A stretch of 64,000 bases of DNA from positions 28,465 to 92,464 of the forward strand of contig JAGOHK010000007.1 of the NCBI GenBank assembly GCA_017996175.1, in the 5' to 3' direction. Every line of letters begins with the position of its first letter. The stretch's first letter is position 1. Origin of the DNA: Leptospiraceae bacterium (GTDB lineage Bacteria > Spirochaetota > Leptospiria > Leptospirales > Leptospiraceae). Under the pieces are notes generated by a model that saw only the letters and a list, made by a program, of their open reading frames with translations, did no database searches and had not been told where the DNA came from. Made by a program: the position numbers and the translations under genes. Positions 17,421 to 27,136 of this stretch are shown in pieces.

Positions 17421-19280
17421 TTAAACTCCAACTCTCGCAGTTTCTTTGAGTTGTTGTTGCTCTTCACCACTCAGAATTTTGTCTACATTGAGGATAATAA
17501 TAAATCTCCCCTGCTTTGCCAAGTTAGCAATTCCGTCAATAAACTCAGTCTCTATTTTAGAACTGATAATCTCCGGTGGTGGTTCAATCAATTTTCTAGA
17601 AATTCGAATTACCTCAGATACAGAATCTACAATTAAACCGGTAGTCTTATCTAAAATATCTACGATGATTACCCGCGTAGCCTCTCCATGTTTCACTATT
17701 TCTAAATTAAATCTTTTACGTAAGTCAATAGCCGGAATTACATTTCCGCGAAGATTCATAATCCCCTCTACAAAGGAAGGAGAATTTGGAACAGCGGTTA
17801 CTCCTGTTAGGCGATTGATTTCGCGAACGTCTTCTATATATAGACCGAACTCTTCCTTACCAAGTCTAAATGTAACTAACTGCACCTCAGCTTCTTGCAA
17901 ACTTTCTCCTCCATGAATAGCTTCTTTTTCCTTTTCAGAAACGTTCTCTTGCTTAACATCCAGGATACGACTCATTAGCTTCTCATTGAATAGTTTTTTT
18001 TCATCTAAGAAAAGAATCAGTCTTTTTCCTTCATCCAGCTTTACTATTCCTTGCAGATTATCTTCCTTATCCCCATGAATGATTCTTGGCGGGGGATCAA
18101 TTATATTTTCAGGAATGCGAATAACCTGCTGCATCCTATCGACCATAATCCCAATGGAATTTTTATTAATATCTGCTACTAGAATTCTCTGGTCTTCCTT
18201 GATGTCTTCTTTTACTCCCTCTTTGCAATCACTTAGGGTTAATAGCAATTGTTCGAAGCCAGACTGAATATTTTTTTCTAGATACGATTTAATCTCATCG
18301 GAAGTTTTTACATCCTTTGTCTTGAACAAATTTTGAGAGTGAAAATGTATATCCTGATGTATAAATCTTACTTTTTGCAAGATTTTTCCAATCTCTTCAC
18401 TCGAGGTTCTAAACGATTCAATCCACTGCAACGCATCAACCGTTTCAATACTACGAAAGCCAGAATCAGATTCGAAGGAATACTTAAATCCTGAAAACCA
18501 GTTTTGGTAGCTTTTTTCTAGTCTCTCGATTTCTTGTAACTTGTTTTCTACAAGGGAGGGCATACCAAAGAGTTTGCGTAAATCAATGATAGGAAGAAGC
18601 TCATTACGAAGAGCCAAAACTCCAAGCACATAAGCAGGAACTTCTGGAACTTCCGTAATTTTACTTACTCTTAGAATTTCCTGTACCGATTGAATGGTAA
18701 ATCCATATTCTTCTAGTCCCACAAGAAATGTAACCAATTGCTTTTCGGCTATCGCATTTTTTTTATCTGTCTCTACAGATTCTTGTTGCACATGGGTTCT
18801 TTTAGTCTTCTCGAGAGTCACATCAATATTACAAAGTGAGTCTACATTTAGCTCAAGAGTAATTCCTTCATTATCCTTAGCATAAATTACTTTGTGAATA
18901 AATTTACTATCAACTCCGGAAGATAGTATTGGAGGTGGAGTTTCTACTCTCACATTTTCCAAACTAGCAACTCCCTTTACACTATCTACAATCACTCCGA
19001 TGAGAGACTCATTTACATCTAGGACGAGAACTCTTGTTCTATCTGTTACAGGTGCAACAGGAAGGTTTAAGCGAATTCTTGCGTCTAACACCGGTAATAC
19101 GTTACCACGTAGGTTGGTCAGACCCTTTAGATATTCCGTTGATCTAGGGACATGCGTGATTTCAGGATAACGAACAATTTCCTTTATTCTATGAATTCCA
19201 ATTCCAAATAACTCTTTGCCTATATGGAAAGTAGCGATCTGGGTTTCATTCACACTCTTTTTTTCGAGTAATGTTTCCAT
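17421..19280 (-). CDS. cheW: Three-domain CheW coupling protein with CZB-like insert
   Basis: 619 residues with three CheW domains, about residues 12-150, 181-432 and 467-600. Each has the pattern V-P-x-x-P-x-[YF]-[LV]-x-G-[LIV]-x-x-L-R-x-[NE]-[VL]-[LI]-P and the later PPP. The second domain carries an insert of about 115 residues (245-362) that is helical and looks like a chemoreceptor zinc-binding (CZB) domain, with Y-x-x-W, A-L-Q-W and H308-x-x-x-H312. Two of the four usual zinc ligands (first His, Cys) are missing. Multi-CheW proteins link several receptors and kinases. The gene lies between mcp and cheB. Confidence 0.92.
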   Translation of the reverse strand: METLLEKKSVNETQIATFHIGKELFGIGIHRIKEIVRYPEITHVPRSTEYLKGLTNLRGNVLPVLDARIRLNLPVAPVTDRTRVLVLDVNESLIGVIVDSVKGVASLENVRVETPPPILSSGVDSKFIHKVIYAKDNEGITLELNVDSLCNIDVTLEKTKRTHVQQESVETDKKNAIAEKQLVTFLVGLEEYGFTIQSVQEILRVSKITEVPEVPAYVLGVLALRNELLPIIDLRKLFGMPSLVENKLQEIERLEKSYQNWFSGFKYSFESDSGFRSIETVDALQWIESFRTSSEEIGKILQKVRFIHQDIHFHSQNLFKTKDVKTSDEIKSYLEKNIQSGFEQLLLTLSDCKEGVKEDIKEDQRILVADINKNSIGIMVDRMQQVIRIPENIIDPPPRIIHGDKEDNLQGIVKLDEGKRLILFLDEKKLFNEKLMSRILDVKQENVSEKEKEAIHGGESLQEAEVQLVTFRLGKEEFGLYIEDVREINRLTGVTAVPNSPSFVEGIMNLRGNVIPAIDLRKRFNLEIVKHGEATRVIIVDILDKTTGLIVDSVSEVIRISRKLIEPPPEIISSKIETEFIDGIANLAKQGRFIIILNVDKILSGEEQQQLKETARVGV

Positions 19281-19289
19281 TTAATCCCC

Positions 19290-21257
19290 CTAGTTGGATT
19301 GTAACTCATCTGCAAGTGCTGCGATTTCTTCGATAGCTTCGGATAATTCTTGTAATCCTTTCGCCTGCTCTTCTGATGCAGCAGATGCTTGGGACACAGA
19401 CTTCATTGATTCTTCAGCGGCAGCACTAATATTATCCACAGCTTTCTTGGCTTCGTCGTTTGCTTGCTTCGCCTCTCTAGAATTTTTTAACATGTCAGTC
19501 ATTGCTTTGTCGATGACTCCCATATCCCCTTCCATTTTATTCAAACTATCCGTGGACGCTTTTGCCTTTGCTACTTCACTCTGTGCCATATTCCCAGAAA
19601 ACTCTACATTTTGCGCACATGTATCAATAAGTAACGAAAGAGATCTTACCAAGTTTTTAATTTTATCAGCACTCACAGAAGATTCTGTAGCAAGATTACG
19701 AATATCACCGGATACTACCGAGAAACCTTTTCCGTGCTCACCAGCTCTTGCTGCTTCTATCGAACCACTGACCGCAAGCATATCTGTCTTAATCGTGACA
19801 TTGATAATGGACTCTACAATTTTATCTATCGCTAAGGATTTTTCTCCGAGGGTACGAACAATCTTAGCCGCATCCAAATTCTTGATTGCTGAAGCACTGA
19901 TATTTGTAATCATTTTATCTATATCAACTTTACTCGTACCTAATTTTTTCAGCATATCCTGTGCTTGCTTTTGCATGTTGTTTGCATTAATTTCCACTTG
20001 TGCATTCGTTGCAGCAAGCTTTTCGCCAATCTCAGTTCCCTTTGAAGTTTCTTTTCCTTGAATTTCTGCCCCTTTTTGAATTTGTTCAATTGCTTTAGCA
20101 AGTTCCTGACTAGCAGAAAGAGCTTCTTCAATATTAGCAGATAATTGTTCTGACATAGACGCCAAGTCTTCAGCAGATTTTTGTAAGTTAGTAGAATTTT
20201 TTAATTCTTCTGCGGTTTGTGCTAATTCTTCTGCGGCTGAGGACATCTCTGAAAATGCTTTAGTCTGTTGCTCTGTTCCTTTACGGGATTCTTCTGTGCT
20301 TGCAGATAATTCTTCTGCAGCAGACGCAACATTCTCAGACATTTTTAAAAAATCTTTCGAATAAATTAAAATATCTGCAACTCCTTTTTCAGTCTGACGG
20401 CTAATCGTCTGAAACTCCGTCATGGAATTTGCTATTGCATTTAACCCATCGGAAATACTTTTACCTTTTTCTGCTTCTTCTCTGGCAATCTTTCCAATAT
20501 TACCAACTTCTTGTACGACCTTTCGGACCTCTCCTTGGATTTCAGCCACAACATCTTTAATTTTGTTTGCTGACTTTTCTGAAGTTTCAGATAAGTTACG
20601 CACTTCATCGGCTACTATAGCGAAACCGCGTCCATGTTCTCCCGCTCTTGCTGCTTCAATGGCAGCGTTCAGTGCCAACAAATTGGTCTGATCTGCAATT
20701 CGCACGACAGACTGTACGATGTTTCCAATTTCATCTGATTGTTTTTCTAAATCAGTCATGAGCTCAGCAGTTTTCATTGCAGTATTAGCGGCTTGGGTGA
20801 CGCCTTCGATTAAAATAGAAATATCTCTGCCAGTATTTAATGCAAATTCTTTAATTGTATTTACTTTATCTAATGTTTGAATTGCAAGTGTCGCATTTAT
20901 TTGTGCATTTTTTTCAATTTGTGTAACGGTTACTTTTGTTTCTTCGGAAGCACTGCTAGATTCCTCTGCACCAGATGCAATTTGTTGCATAGAGCGCATA
21001 AGCTCTTCTGATGCACTACTTCCTTCTTGTATGCCACTCGATAACTGCTCAGCAGCAGTTGCAATTCGCTCACTAATTTGTTGTTGTTTTGCCATCGTTC
21101 TTGCTTTTGCTTTTTCGGTAGCAATTCTTTTTGCATCATCTCTTTTGTGCTGAAACTCTGCGCCTTGATCAGATAAATCTCTTTCCTGATATTTAGATTT
21201 GTCGCCTAATCCCGGTTTGGCTAAACTTTTTCCCGATAATCCTCTGTTTCTTTCCAT
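19290..21257 (-). CDS. Cytosolic methyl-accepting protein with two signalling tips
   Basis: 655 residues with no transmembrane segment and no recognisable sensory domain; nearly the whole chain is Ala/Glu/Ser-rich coiled coil. Two hairpin tips are present. The first is standard ([20 protein letters not shown], about residues 187-206). The second (I-K-T-D-M-L-A-V-S-G-S-I-E-A-A-R-A-G, about 485-510) is diverged. ASEE-type methylation-like segments occur on both sides. It is the first gene of the che operon, so it is probably the dedicated soluble receptor, possibly sensing through a partner. Confidence 0.92.
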   Translation of the reverse strand: MERNRGLSGKSLAKPGLGDKSKYQERDLSDQGAEFQHKRDDAKRIATEKAKARTMAKQQQISERIATAAEQLSSGIQEGSSASEELMRSMQQIASGAEESSSASEETKVTVTQIEKNAQINATLAIQTLDKVNTIKEFALNTGRDISILIEGVTQAANTAMKTAELMTDLEKQSDEIGNIVQSVVRIADQTNLLALNAAIEAARAGEHGRGFAIVADEVRNLSETSEKSANKIKDVVAEIQGEVRKVVQEVGNIGKIAREEAEKGKSISDGLNAIANSMTEFQTISRQTEKGVADILIYSKDFLKMSENVASAAEELSASTEESRKGTEQQTKAFSEMSSAAEELAQTAEELKNSTNLQKSAEDLASMSEQLSANIEEALSASQELAKAIEQIQKGAEIQGKETSKGTEIGEKLAATNAQVEINANNMQKQAQDMLKKLGTSKVDIDKMITNISASAIKNLDAAKIVRTLGEKSLAIDKIVESIINVTIKTDMLAVSGSIEAARAGEHGKGFSVVSGDIRNLATESSVSADKIKNLVRSLSLLIDTCAQNVEFSGNMAQSEVAKAKASTDSLNKMEGDMGVIDKAMTDMLKNSREAKQANDEAKKAVDNISAAAEESMKSVSQASAASEEQAKGLQELSEAIEEIAALADELQSN

Positions 21258-21637
21258 ACAATACCTCGATGTGTTTTTGATTTAAAAAAGTTATCTACAA
21301 AAACAAGTACAAAAAAAAATTTTATTAAAAATATATAATATGATATTTATCATGTACATTACCTTCATATCGCCTATCGTTTGACTCGATTGAACGTTGC
21401 AATCGAAATTATCAGATAAATAATTTATATGGTTAACAACAATTTACCTCTAATCAAATATAATATATGTTTTATTGACTTATATTCATAGGCAAAAAAT
21501 TTTTTCACAGCTTTATTTTTACTTTGCATTTTGCATTTCTACTTTGCATTTTGCATTTCTAGTTTATTTCGATTCAATAAAATAAAGGAGTTTATTTTAT
21601 TTTCATTAATTTAAACCGTGACTAAGTAACTAGTATT
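21258..21637. promoter_or_regulatory. Shared AT-rich control region between the divergent che and stress operons
   Basis: 380 bp with no gene, very rich in A+T, separating two divergent signalling operons. It contains two exact tandem copies of a 20-bp unit (21521-21560) and runs of A and T that would bend DNA. GAGGTATTG precedes the mcp start on the minus strand. Promoters for both operons presumably lie here, but no single -35/-10 pair stands out. Confidence 0.5.
21521..21560. repeat. Two tandem 20-bp repeats
   Basis: The unit ACTTTGCATTTTGCATTTCT occurs twice without a mismatch, and itself contains TTTGCAT/TTTGCAT sub-repeats. It lies 78 bp upstream of the hybrid kinase gene. Similar TTTTGCAAT words occur at 6611-6690 and 7885-7945. 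It could be a regulator-binding array. Confidence 0.85.
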
Positions 21638-22969
21638 ATGGAGCAGATTTATTCACAAACTATTTTGCTTGTAGAAGATGATCCGGTGTATGCAACCATT
21701 TTATCAACGATCATTGAGCGTTATTTTAATTATCCCACAATCATTGCAGATGGGAGAAATGCTCTTGAATATTTATTAAGGGCGGAGGATATTCCCAAAA
21801 TGATTTTAATGGATTACCAATTACCTCAAATCAACGGCATTGAGATACTTAAAACTCTAAGTGAGACAAATCGGAATTACCCTGTTATTTTTCTTGCATC
21901 GGCAGGAGAGACTGGTGTTGTAGTTGAGGCAATGAAAGCCGGTGCTTTGGATTTTTTAGAAAAAAGTCATTTTCAAATCAATGAATTACCTTTTATAATC
22001 AATAAAAATATCCATATTTTCCAAGATAGAATTGAAAAATTGAGACTTCAAAAAGAATTAGAAGAATACAAAATTCACCTAGAGGAAATTGTTAAAGAAC
22101 GAACAGAAGAACTCCAAATTCATAAAGAGCTTTTAGAGGATTTAGTAAAACTTAGAACACTAGAATTAGAAAATGCACTATTAAAATTAAAAAATGCACA
22201 AAATCAAGTAATCCAATCTGAAAAGATGGCATCCCTTGGAATTCTTCTCGCAGGAGTTGCACATGAAATTAACAATCCAGTTAATTATATAAATTCAAGT
22301 GTGATCGGCTTACATAACGTATTCGAAGATATTTTAATATATTTAAAAAAAACAACCGAGATAGAAAATTTACCGGATATTCCAGCCTTAGATTTAGAAA
22401 AATCAGCAGAGAGAATTGAAAAAATGCTTACTAATATTGAGACTGGAATTTCGAAAACGAAGCAAATAGTAAATAGCCTACGAATATTCTCTAGAAGTTC
22501 CGAAGGCAGTATGCACCAAACAGATATTCATGAGAACATAGATTGTGCATTGACAATTTTGCAAAATGAATATAAGGGAAAAGTGGAAATCATAAAAAAC
22601 TATAATGAAATTTCTCTGGTTCATTGTTTCTCTGATAAATTAAATCAAGTCTTAGTGAATCTATTCATGAATGCAATCCAAGCGATCGAAAATAAAGGAG
22701 AAATTATTATCACCACTCTGAAACATGGGAAAGAAAAAGTGAGTATATCTATCCAGGATACCGGATGCGGGATTCCAGAAAGTATCCAAAATAAAATTTT
22801 TGATCCTTTTTTTACAACCAAAGAACTAGGAAAAGGAACCGGTTTGGGATTAAGTATTGTCTATGATATTATCCAGCAAATGCAAGGCGAAATATTAATG
22901 AGAAGTGAATTAGGAATAGGGACAATATTTACGATTATTTTACCTATTTCGGAGAATACCAACGGCTAA
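21638..22969 (+). CDS. Receiver-first hybrid histidine kinase
   Basis: 443 residues. The N-terminal receiver ([22 protein letters not shown] in place of the usual K-P) is followed by a long coiled coil (about 130-195, E-R-T-E-E-L). A HisKA domain has the phospho-His in A-H-E-I-N-N-P. The HATPase domain shows N ([11 protein letters not shown]), G1 (DTGCGIP), F (FDPFFTTK) and G2 ([12 protein letters not shown]) boxes. The receiver at the front suggests regulation of the kinase by another phospho-relay protein. It is the first gene of the plus-strand signalling cluster, with CheY- and CheC-like genes next to it. Confidence 0.92.
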   Translation: MEQIYSQTILLVEDDPVYATILSTIIERYFNYPTIIADGRNALEYLLRAEDIPKMILMDYQLPQINGIEILKTLSETNRNYPVIFLASAGETGVVVEAMKAGALDFLEKSHFQINELPFIINKNIHIFQDRIEKLRLQKELEEYKIHLEEIVKERTEELQIHKELLEDLVKLRTLELENALLKLKNAQNQVIQSEKMASLGILLAGVAHEINNPVNYINSSVIGLHNVFEDILIYLKKTTEIENLPDIPALDLEKSAERIEKMLTNIETGISKTKQIVNSLRIFSRSSEGSMHQTDIHENIDCALTILQNEYKGKVEIIKNYNEISLVHCFSDKLNQVLVNLFMNAIQAIENKGEIIITTLKHGKEKVSISIQDTGCGIPESIQNKIFDPFFTTKELGKGTGLGLSIVYDIIQQMQGEILMRSELGIGTIFTIILPISENTNG

Positions 22970-23015
22970 TGGCTACATTATTATTTATACGATTTAGGAT
23001 TTGACTGAAAAAATT

Positions 23016-23381
23016 ATGAAAACAATACTACTTGTTGACGATTCCACATTCACGAGAAACAGCTTAAGGAAAACACTTCTGGATAAAGGATTAAATATTC
23101 TTCAAGGTTCAAACGGAATGGAAGCGATCGAAATATTGAAGAATAACTCAATAGATCTTATTGTCACAGATCTCAACATGCCAGAAATGGATGGACTAGG
23201 TCTTCTTGAGAGGCTAAAGGCAAACAATCATAAAATTCCGGTTCTAGTCTTCACAGCGGATATTCAAGATACAACGCGAGAACATTGCATGAATCTAGGT
23301 GCTAGAGATGTAATACATAAACAATTTAATCAAAAACTTCTCAGCAATATTGAAAGTATACTGAATGAGGATGTCCCATGA
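23016..23381 (+). CDS. CheY-like response regulator
   Basis: About 121 residues, receiver only: acidic pair in LLVDDSTFTR, phospho-acceptor in VTDLNMPEMDG, Thr in VFTADI and Lys in IHKQF (no Pro after it). An in-frame TTG at 23001 with AGGAT directly before it is too close to a ribosome site, so ATG 23016 is preferred. It overlaps the next gene (CheC-like) by 4 nt, which suggests the phosphatase acts on this receiver. Confidence 0.88.
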   Translation: MKTILLVDDSTFTRNSLRKTLLDKGLNILQGSNGMEAIEILKNNSIDLIVTDLNMPEMDGLGLLERLKANNHKIPVLVFTADIQDTTREHCMNLGARDVIHKQFNQKLLSNIESILNEDVP

Positions 23382-23995
23382 ACATTAACGAAGAAACAAT
23401 TGATACAATAAAAGAGCTTATTAATATTGGGTGCGGGAGTGGTGCGGGTATTTTAAACCAGATGGTCAAATCCCATATTACCCTCCATGTTCCTTCCATA
23501 AGAATTATTGCCGACAGGAATATTCTTGATACATATCTTAAAGAATATCAAAAGTATCAATGTGTAAATGTAAATATCGCGGGTGATCTACACGGAGCAA
23601 TATCTATGCTATTGACAGAGTCAACGCTTGTAGTACTTGTGAAACGACTAACTGGCGAAGATGCTCTCGATGACGCAATAGATGGACTAAAAATAGAAGT
23701 CATTCAGGAGATAGGCAATATTATCCTTAATAGCATTTCCGGTACAATTTCTAATCTATTTCGTTTAAAAATAAATGTGTCCCTTCCTGAATTTCATAAT
23801 GATATTCAGAGTTTTATTACTAAAAAAATCAATGAAAAGGATTATTCTCATTATGTTCTAGTTGAAACATCCATGAGCGTTGATGATCTAAATATTACAT
23901 TCTATATCATAATACTTTTAGAAGCTGATTCATTTCAATACCTGATTGAGAATATGGATTCAATTTCCCTATTCAATTTTAGTAAGGCTAATTAG
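23378..23995 (+). CDS. cheC: CheC/CheX-family CheY-P phosphatase
   Basis: 205 residues. Both CheC active-site helices can be seen: T-I-K-E-L-I-N-I-G-C-G at the N-terminus and V-I-Q-E-I-G-N-I-I-L-N near residue 110, each with the E-x-x-N catalytic pair. CheC proteins dephosphorylate CheY-P and often bind CheD; no cheD is in the window. The start overlaps the preceding CheY gene (ATGA), so the two work as a receiver-phosphatase pair. Confidence 0.85.
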   Translation: MNINEETIDTIKELINIGCGSGAGILNQMVKSHITLHVPSIRIIADRNILDTYLKEYQKYQCVNVNIAGDLHGAISMLLTESTLVVLVKRLTGEDALDDAIDGLKIEVIQEIGNIILNSISGTISNLFRLKINVSLPEFHNDIQSFITKKINEKDYSHYVLVETSMSVDDLNITFYIIILLEADSFQYLIENMDSISLFNFSKAN

Positions 23996-24006
23996 GATTT
24001 AACTCA

Positions 24007-25095
24007 ATGACCAAATTAGACTATTCAATTTTTGATATTATCTCTCAAGGAGTTTGCATTATAAACCGAAACCTAGAAGTAATTTTCTGGAATAAGACCT
24101 TGGAAGAATGGACCGGTGTAAAATTACCACAGATTCTTGGTAAAGAAATAGGAGTATTTTTTCACCATTTAAGGCAACCACAGTATGGAGCTCTAATCAG
24201 AACAAAAGTGTTCGAAGACAACACTCCTCTTATTTTTTCTGCCCTTATACATAAGTATTTTTTTTATGCTCATGTAGATGAAATGCATACTCGTAAGCAG
24301 CATACAACAATTACACCCATACCACCAAGGGACGGTGAGGGGCAACGTGCCATTATCTTCGTCCAGGATGTTACAGAGCTATATACAAAAATGCTTGAGA
24401 TGAAAACTCTTAGGGATGATGCAGTGCGAGAAGGCGAACAACTCAAGCTTGCAAAAGAAGAAATTAAATCACTACTCTCTGAAAAAGAGCTTGTTTTGAA
24501 AGAAGTGCATCATCGAATAAAAAATAATATGAACACGATACGAGGTCTTATCCTTTTGCAGTCAGAAATGCTAAAAGACCCAATAGCTGCCGAGGCACTG
24601 AGTAATGCAAGTAGGAGAATACAGAGTATGACAATACTTTACGAAAAACTTTATCGATCTAAAAATTTGTATGAAGTTTCTATGAAAGATTATCTCCCGT
24701 CCCTGATTGATGAAATTTTAGAGAATCTTTTTATGGGGGTAAATGTAAAAATTGAAAAGGAAATAGATGATTTTATTTTAGATTCAAGAAGATTACTTCC
24801 ATTTGGAATTATCATCAATGAACTTTTAAGCAACGCTATGAAATATGCATTTCTAGATAGGAAGGAAGGGATTATTTCTGTGGAAGCAAAATTGAAGAAG
24901 ACAGTTACAGGAGATGGTAAACTTATTTCCCTTACCGTTAAGGATAATGGCAACGGGTTACCAGAATCAGTCGATATAAATAATTCAACAGGATTTGGTT
25001 TAATGCTCGTGAAAATGCTGACAAGACAACTGAGTGGAAATATTCAAGTAGAACAAGAAAATGGAACTAGATTTATTTTAGAATTTGCAGAATAG
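24007..25095 (+). CDS. PAS sensor histidine kinase of the HisKA_2 type
   Basis: 362 residues. One PAS domain (about 8-125, I-I-N-R-N-L-E-V-I-F-W-N and the PAC end I-I-F-V-Q-D-V-T) leads through a coiled coil to a HisKA_2 dimerisation domain with the phospho-His in L-K-E-V-H-H-R-I-K-N-N, then a HATPase domain (N-E-L-L-S-N-A-M-K-Y-A, DNGNGLP, TGFGLMLV). This kinase class is common in light, oxygen and general stress signalling. It follows the CheC-like gene by 11 nt and precedes a receiver protein by 98 nt. Confidence 0.9.
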   Translation: MTKLDYSIFDIISQGVCIINRNLEVIFWNKTLEEWTGVKLPQILGKEIGVFFHHLRQPQYGALIRTKVFEDNTPLIFSALIHKYFFYAHVDEMHTRKQHTTITPIPPRDGEGQRAIIFVQDVTELYTKMLEMKTLRDDAVREGEQLKLAKEEIKSLLSEKELVLKEVHHRIKNNMNTIRGLILLQSEMLKDPIAAEALSNASRRIQSMTILYEKLYRSKNLYEVSMKDYLPSLIDEILENLFMGVNVKIEKEIDDFILDSRRLLPFGIIINELLSNAMKYAFLDRKEGIISVEAKLKKTVTGDGKLISLTVKDNGNGLPESVDINNSTGFGLMLVKMLTRQLSGNIQVEQENGTRFILEFAE

Positions 25096-25193
25096 AAAAC
25101 GGGGAATGACATTTTATTCATTTCTTGTATTTCTGATTTATACAGGTTTAGTGTGATATAGGTATTAGAAATTCAATTTAGTATTGGAGAGTT

Positions 25194-25769
25194 TTGATGG
25201 AAAATTTAAAAGCGAATATTTTATATGTGGATGATGAAAGAGAAAACCTCGATGGTTTTGAAGCAAGTTTTTATAATGTATATAATATATTTCTAGCGGA
25301 TAATGGTAAGAGCGGACTTGAGATTCTTCGCAATAAAGAAATTCATGTTATTGTGTCTGATCAGAGAATGCCTGAAATGACTGGTTTAGAATTTTTTGCA
25401 GAGGTTCAAAAAAAATATCCAGATATAGTTTGCATCATATTAACCGCGCACGTTGATTCTGAATCCTCCATTCGGGCAGTGAACCAAGGTGGAATTTACC
25501 GTTACATCCTAAAACCCTGGGATAAAAATGAAATGAAAATGAGCCTAGATAATGCAGTACAGACATATAAATTAAAAACTGTAAATCGTTCTTTAGTTTC
25601 AGAATTACAAAAAAAAAATAAAGAATTAGAAGAGCATAAGAATAATCTGCAAAAATTAGTAGATCAGAAAACGGAAGAACTTAATTTGAAAAATAAGGAA
25701 TTAGCTAAGATCAATGCGATGAAAGATCAGTTTTTTTCTTCCATTCTTTCACAGACAAAGGATAAATAA
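25194..25769 (+). CDS. Receiver domain with C-terminal coiled coil
   Basis: 191 residues. The receiver (about 8-125) has the acidic cluster V-D-D-E, the phospho-acceptor Asp in V-S-D-Q-R-M-P-E-M-T-G, T-A-H-V-D and the Lys in I-L-K-P-W-D. This sequence style is usual for receivers attached to HD-GYP, kinase or phosphatase outputs, but here only a coiled coil (about 130-191) follows. It may dock to another protein through that helix. It lies between the HisKA_2-type kinase and the stressosome genes and could connect them. Confidence 0.88.
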   Translation: MMENLKANILYVDDERENLDGFEASFYNVYNIFLADNGKSGLEILRNKEIHVIVSDQRMPEMTGLEFFAEVQKKYPDIVCIILTAHVDSESSIRAVNQGGIYRYILKPWDKNEMKMSLDNAVQTYKLKTVNRSLVSELQKKNKELEEHKNNLQKLVDQKTEELNLKNKELAKINAMKDQFFSSILSQTKDK

Positions 25770-25834
25770 TGTTTGCCTTGGCTAATAATAATTTTACTCT
25801 TTTAGCAACTTGTATTAAAAAAAAGATAAATGCC

Positions 25835-25864
25835 TTGACATACAAAAATTACTTACAATATATT
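25835..25864 (+). promoter_or_regulatory. Sigma-70-type promoter for the stressosome genes
   Basis: TTGACA (25835-25840) and TATATT (25859-25864) with an 18-bp spacer lie about 35 bp before the RsbR start, in the 129-bp gap after the receiver gene. AGGAG at 25889 is the ribosome-binding site. This suggests RsbR and the genes after it can be transcribed independently of the upstream two-component genes. Confidence 0.6.
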
Positions 25865-25898
25865 TTTAGTAGACAATTAAATAATATAGGAGACAAAG

Positions 25899-26744
25899 AT
25901 GTCGCTTAACGTAGAAATTTCAAGCTTAATTAACAAACATTCCAATTCAATCTGTGATAAATGGATTGAACTAATAGAAGAGCAAATACCGGTAATCTTC
26001 GATCTATTTCGAAAAGAAGATTTGAATGCAAAAGGAAAAGAAATTTTATACTCCCTTTCGACTGCAATCAAACAAAATCGGGAAGGAGTTGAATCTTCAG
26101 ATTCTACCCTATTATCTATTCTCCAAGAACTAAGCCGTGAACTTACTTTAAAAAATATTACTCCGACTGAAACTGCACTTCTGATTTTTAATCTAAAGGA
26201 AGCGATACTTCCTGCGATTAAAATCGAATTTTCTAATGTTCCGGATAAGCTAATAGATATTAGCCTCGTAGTCAACCGACTAATTGATAAACTTGGATTA
26301 TTTACTGTAGAGACTTACATTCAAAATAAAGAAAATTTAATCAAAGAGCAAACAAGAGCGATTCTAGAAATGGCGACACCGGTTGTTAAAATTTGGGATA
26401 AGATTATTTTGCTTCCACTAGTTGGAGTTTTAGATAGTACAAGGGCAAAACAAATGATGGAATCTCTTTTGGGGGCAATTGAAATTAACCAAGCGAAGGT
26501 TGCGATTCTCGATATTTCAGGAATTCCAATCATTGATACACTCGTTGCACGGCATCTTTTTACTACGATTGCGGCGGTGAAACTTATGGGTTCGGAATGT
26601 ATTGTCACGGGAATAAGTGCAAGAATTTCTCAGACGATTGTACAACTAGGGCTTGATCTTACTGGAATTACAACAAGATCCAATCTAGCAGACGGTTTGC
26701 AACTGGCACTCATAAATACATCGCAATCCGTTTCTTTAAACTAA
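25899..26744 (+). CDS. rsbR: Stressosome scaffold/sensor protein RsbR
   Basis: 281 residues. Residues 5-130 form an all-helical sensor resembling the RsbRD-type N-terminal domain (S-I-C-D-K-W-I-E-L-I-E). Residues 163-278 are a STAS domain with D-I-S-G-I-P-I-I-D-T. Compared with Bacillus subtilis RsbRA as I recall it, S180 lies at the Thr171 position and T214 at the Thr205 position; the 34-residue spacing agrees. RsbR and RsbS build the stressosome shell that holds the kinase RsbT. The neighbours RsbS, RsbT and an RsbX-like phosphatase follow in the usual order. Confidence 0.9.
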   Translation: MSLNVEISSLINKHSNSICDKWIELIEEQIPVIFDLFRKEDLNAKGKEILYSLSTAIKQNREGVESSDSTLLSILQELSRELTLKNITPTETALLIFNLKEAILPAIKIEFSNVPDKLIDISLVVNRLIDKLGLFTVETYIQNKENLIKEQTRAILEMATPVVKIWDKIILLPLVGVLDSTRAKQMMESLLGAIEINQAKVAILDISGIPIIDTLVARHLFTTIAAVKLMGSECIVTGISARISQTIVQLGLDLTGITTRSNLADGLQLALINTSQSVSLN

Positions 26745-26761
26745 GAAGAGGATGCTAATAT

Positions 26762-27136
26762 ATGGATGATATGGATTTTCAGATATCGATTTTACAATTA
26801 CGGGATATACTAATCGTTCCAATTCAAATGGAACTACATGATAATGCGGCTAGAAAGCTTCAAATAGAAATACTTAATCGTATAGAAAAAACAAATGCAA
26901 CGGGTTTAGTGATCGATATTTCCTCTGTGTTTATTGTAGATAGTTTTCTTGGCAGACTTCTTTCGGAAACTGCACGTATGGCGCAGATCATGGGCGCAAA
27001 AGTAGTATTAATCGGTATGAAAAAAGAAACAGCTCTAACTCTAATTCAACTTGGATTAAATTTTAAGAATTTGAAAACAACTTTAAATTTAGATGAAGCC
27101 GTAAATTTTTTAGAGCTTCATAAGGATAAAAAGTAA
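26762..27136 (+). CDS. rsbS: Stressosome STAS protein RsbS
   Basis: 124 residues, a single STAS domain. The phosphorylatable serine is in F-I-V-D-S-F-L-G-R-L-L (S61, the position of Ser59 in Bacillus RsbS). RsbS binds RsbT and releases it when phosphorylated. The last base of its stop codon is the first base of the RsbT start, so the two are translationally coupled. Confidence 0.9.
   Translation: MDDMDFQISILQLRDILIVPIQMELHDNAARKLQIEILNRIEKTNATGLVIDISSVFIVDSFLGRLLSETARMAQIMGAKVVLIGMKKETALTLIQLGLNFKNLKTTLNLDEAVNFLELHKDKK

Noticed and set aside
19294..20061. A 255-codon open frame on the plus strand opposite the mcp gene
   Set aside because: It is antisense to a strongly supported receptor; long antisense frames are expected opposite Ala/Ser/Glu-rich coiled coils. 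No ribosome site or recognisable domain.
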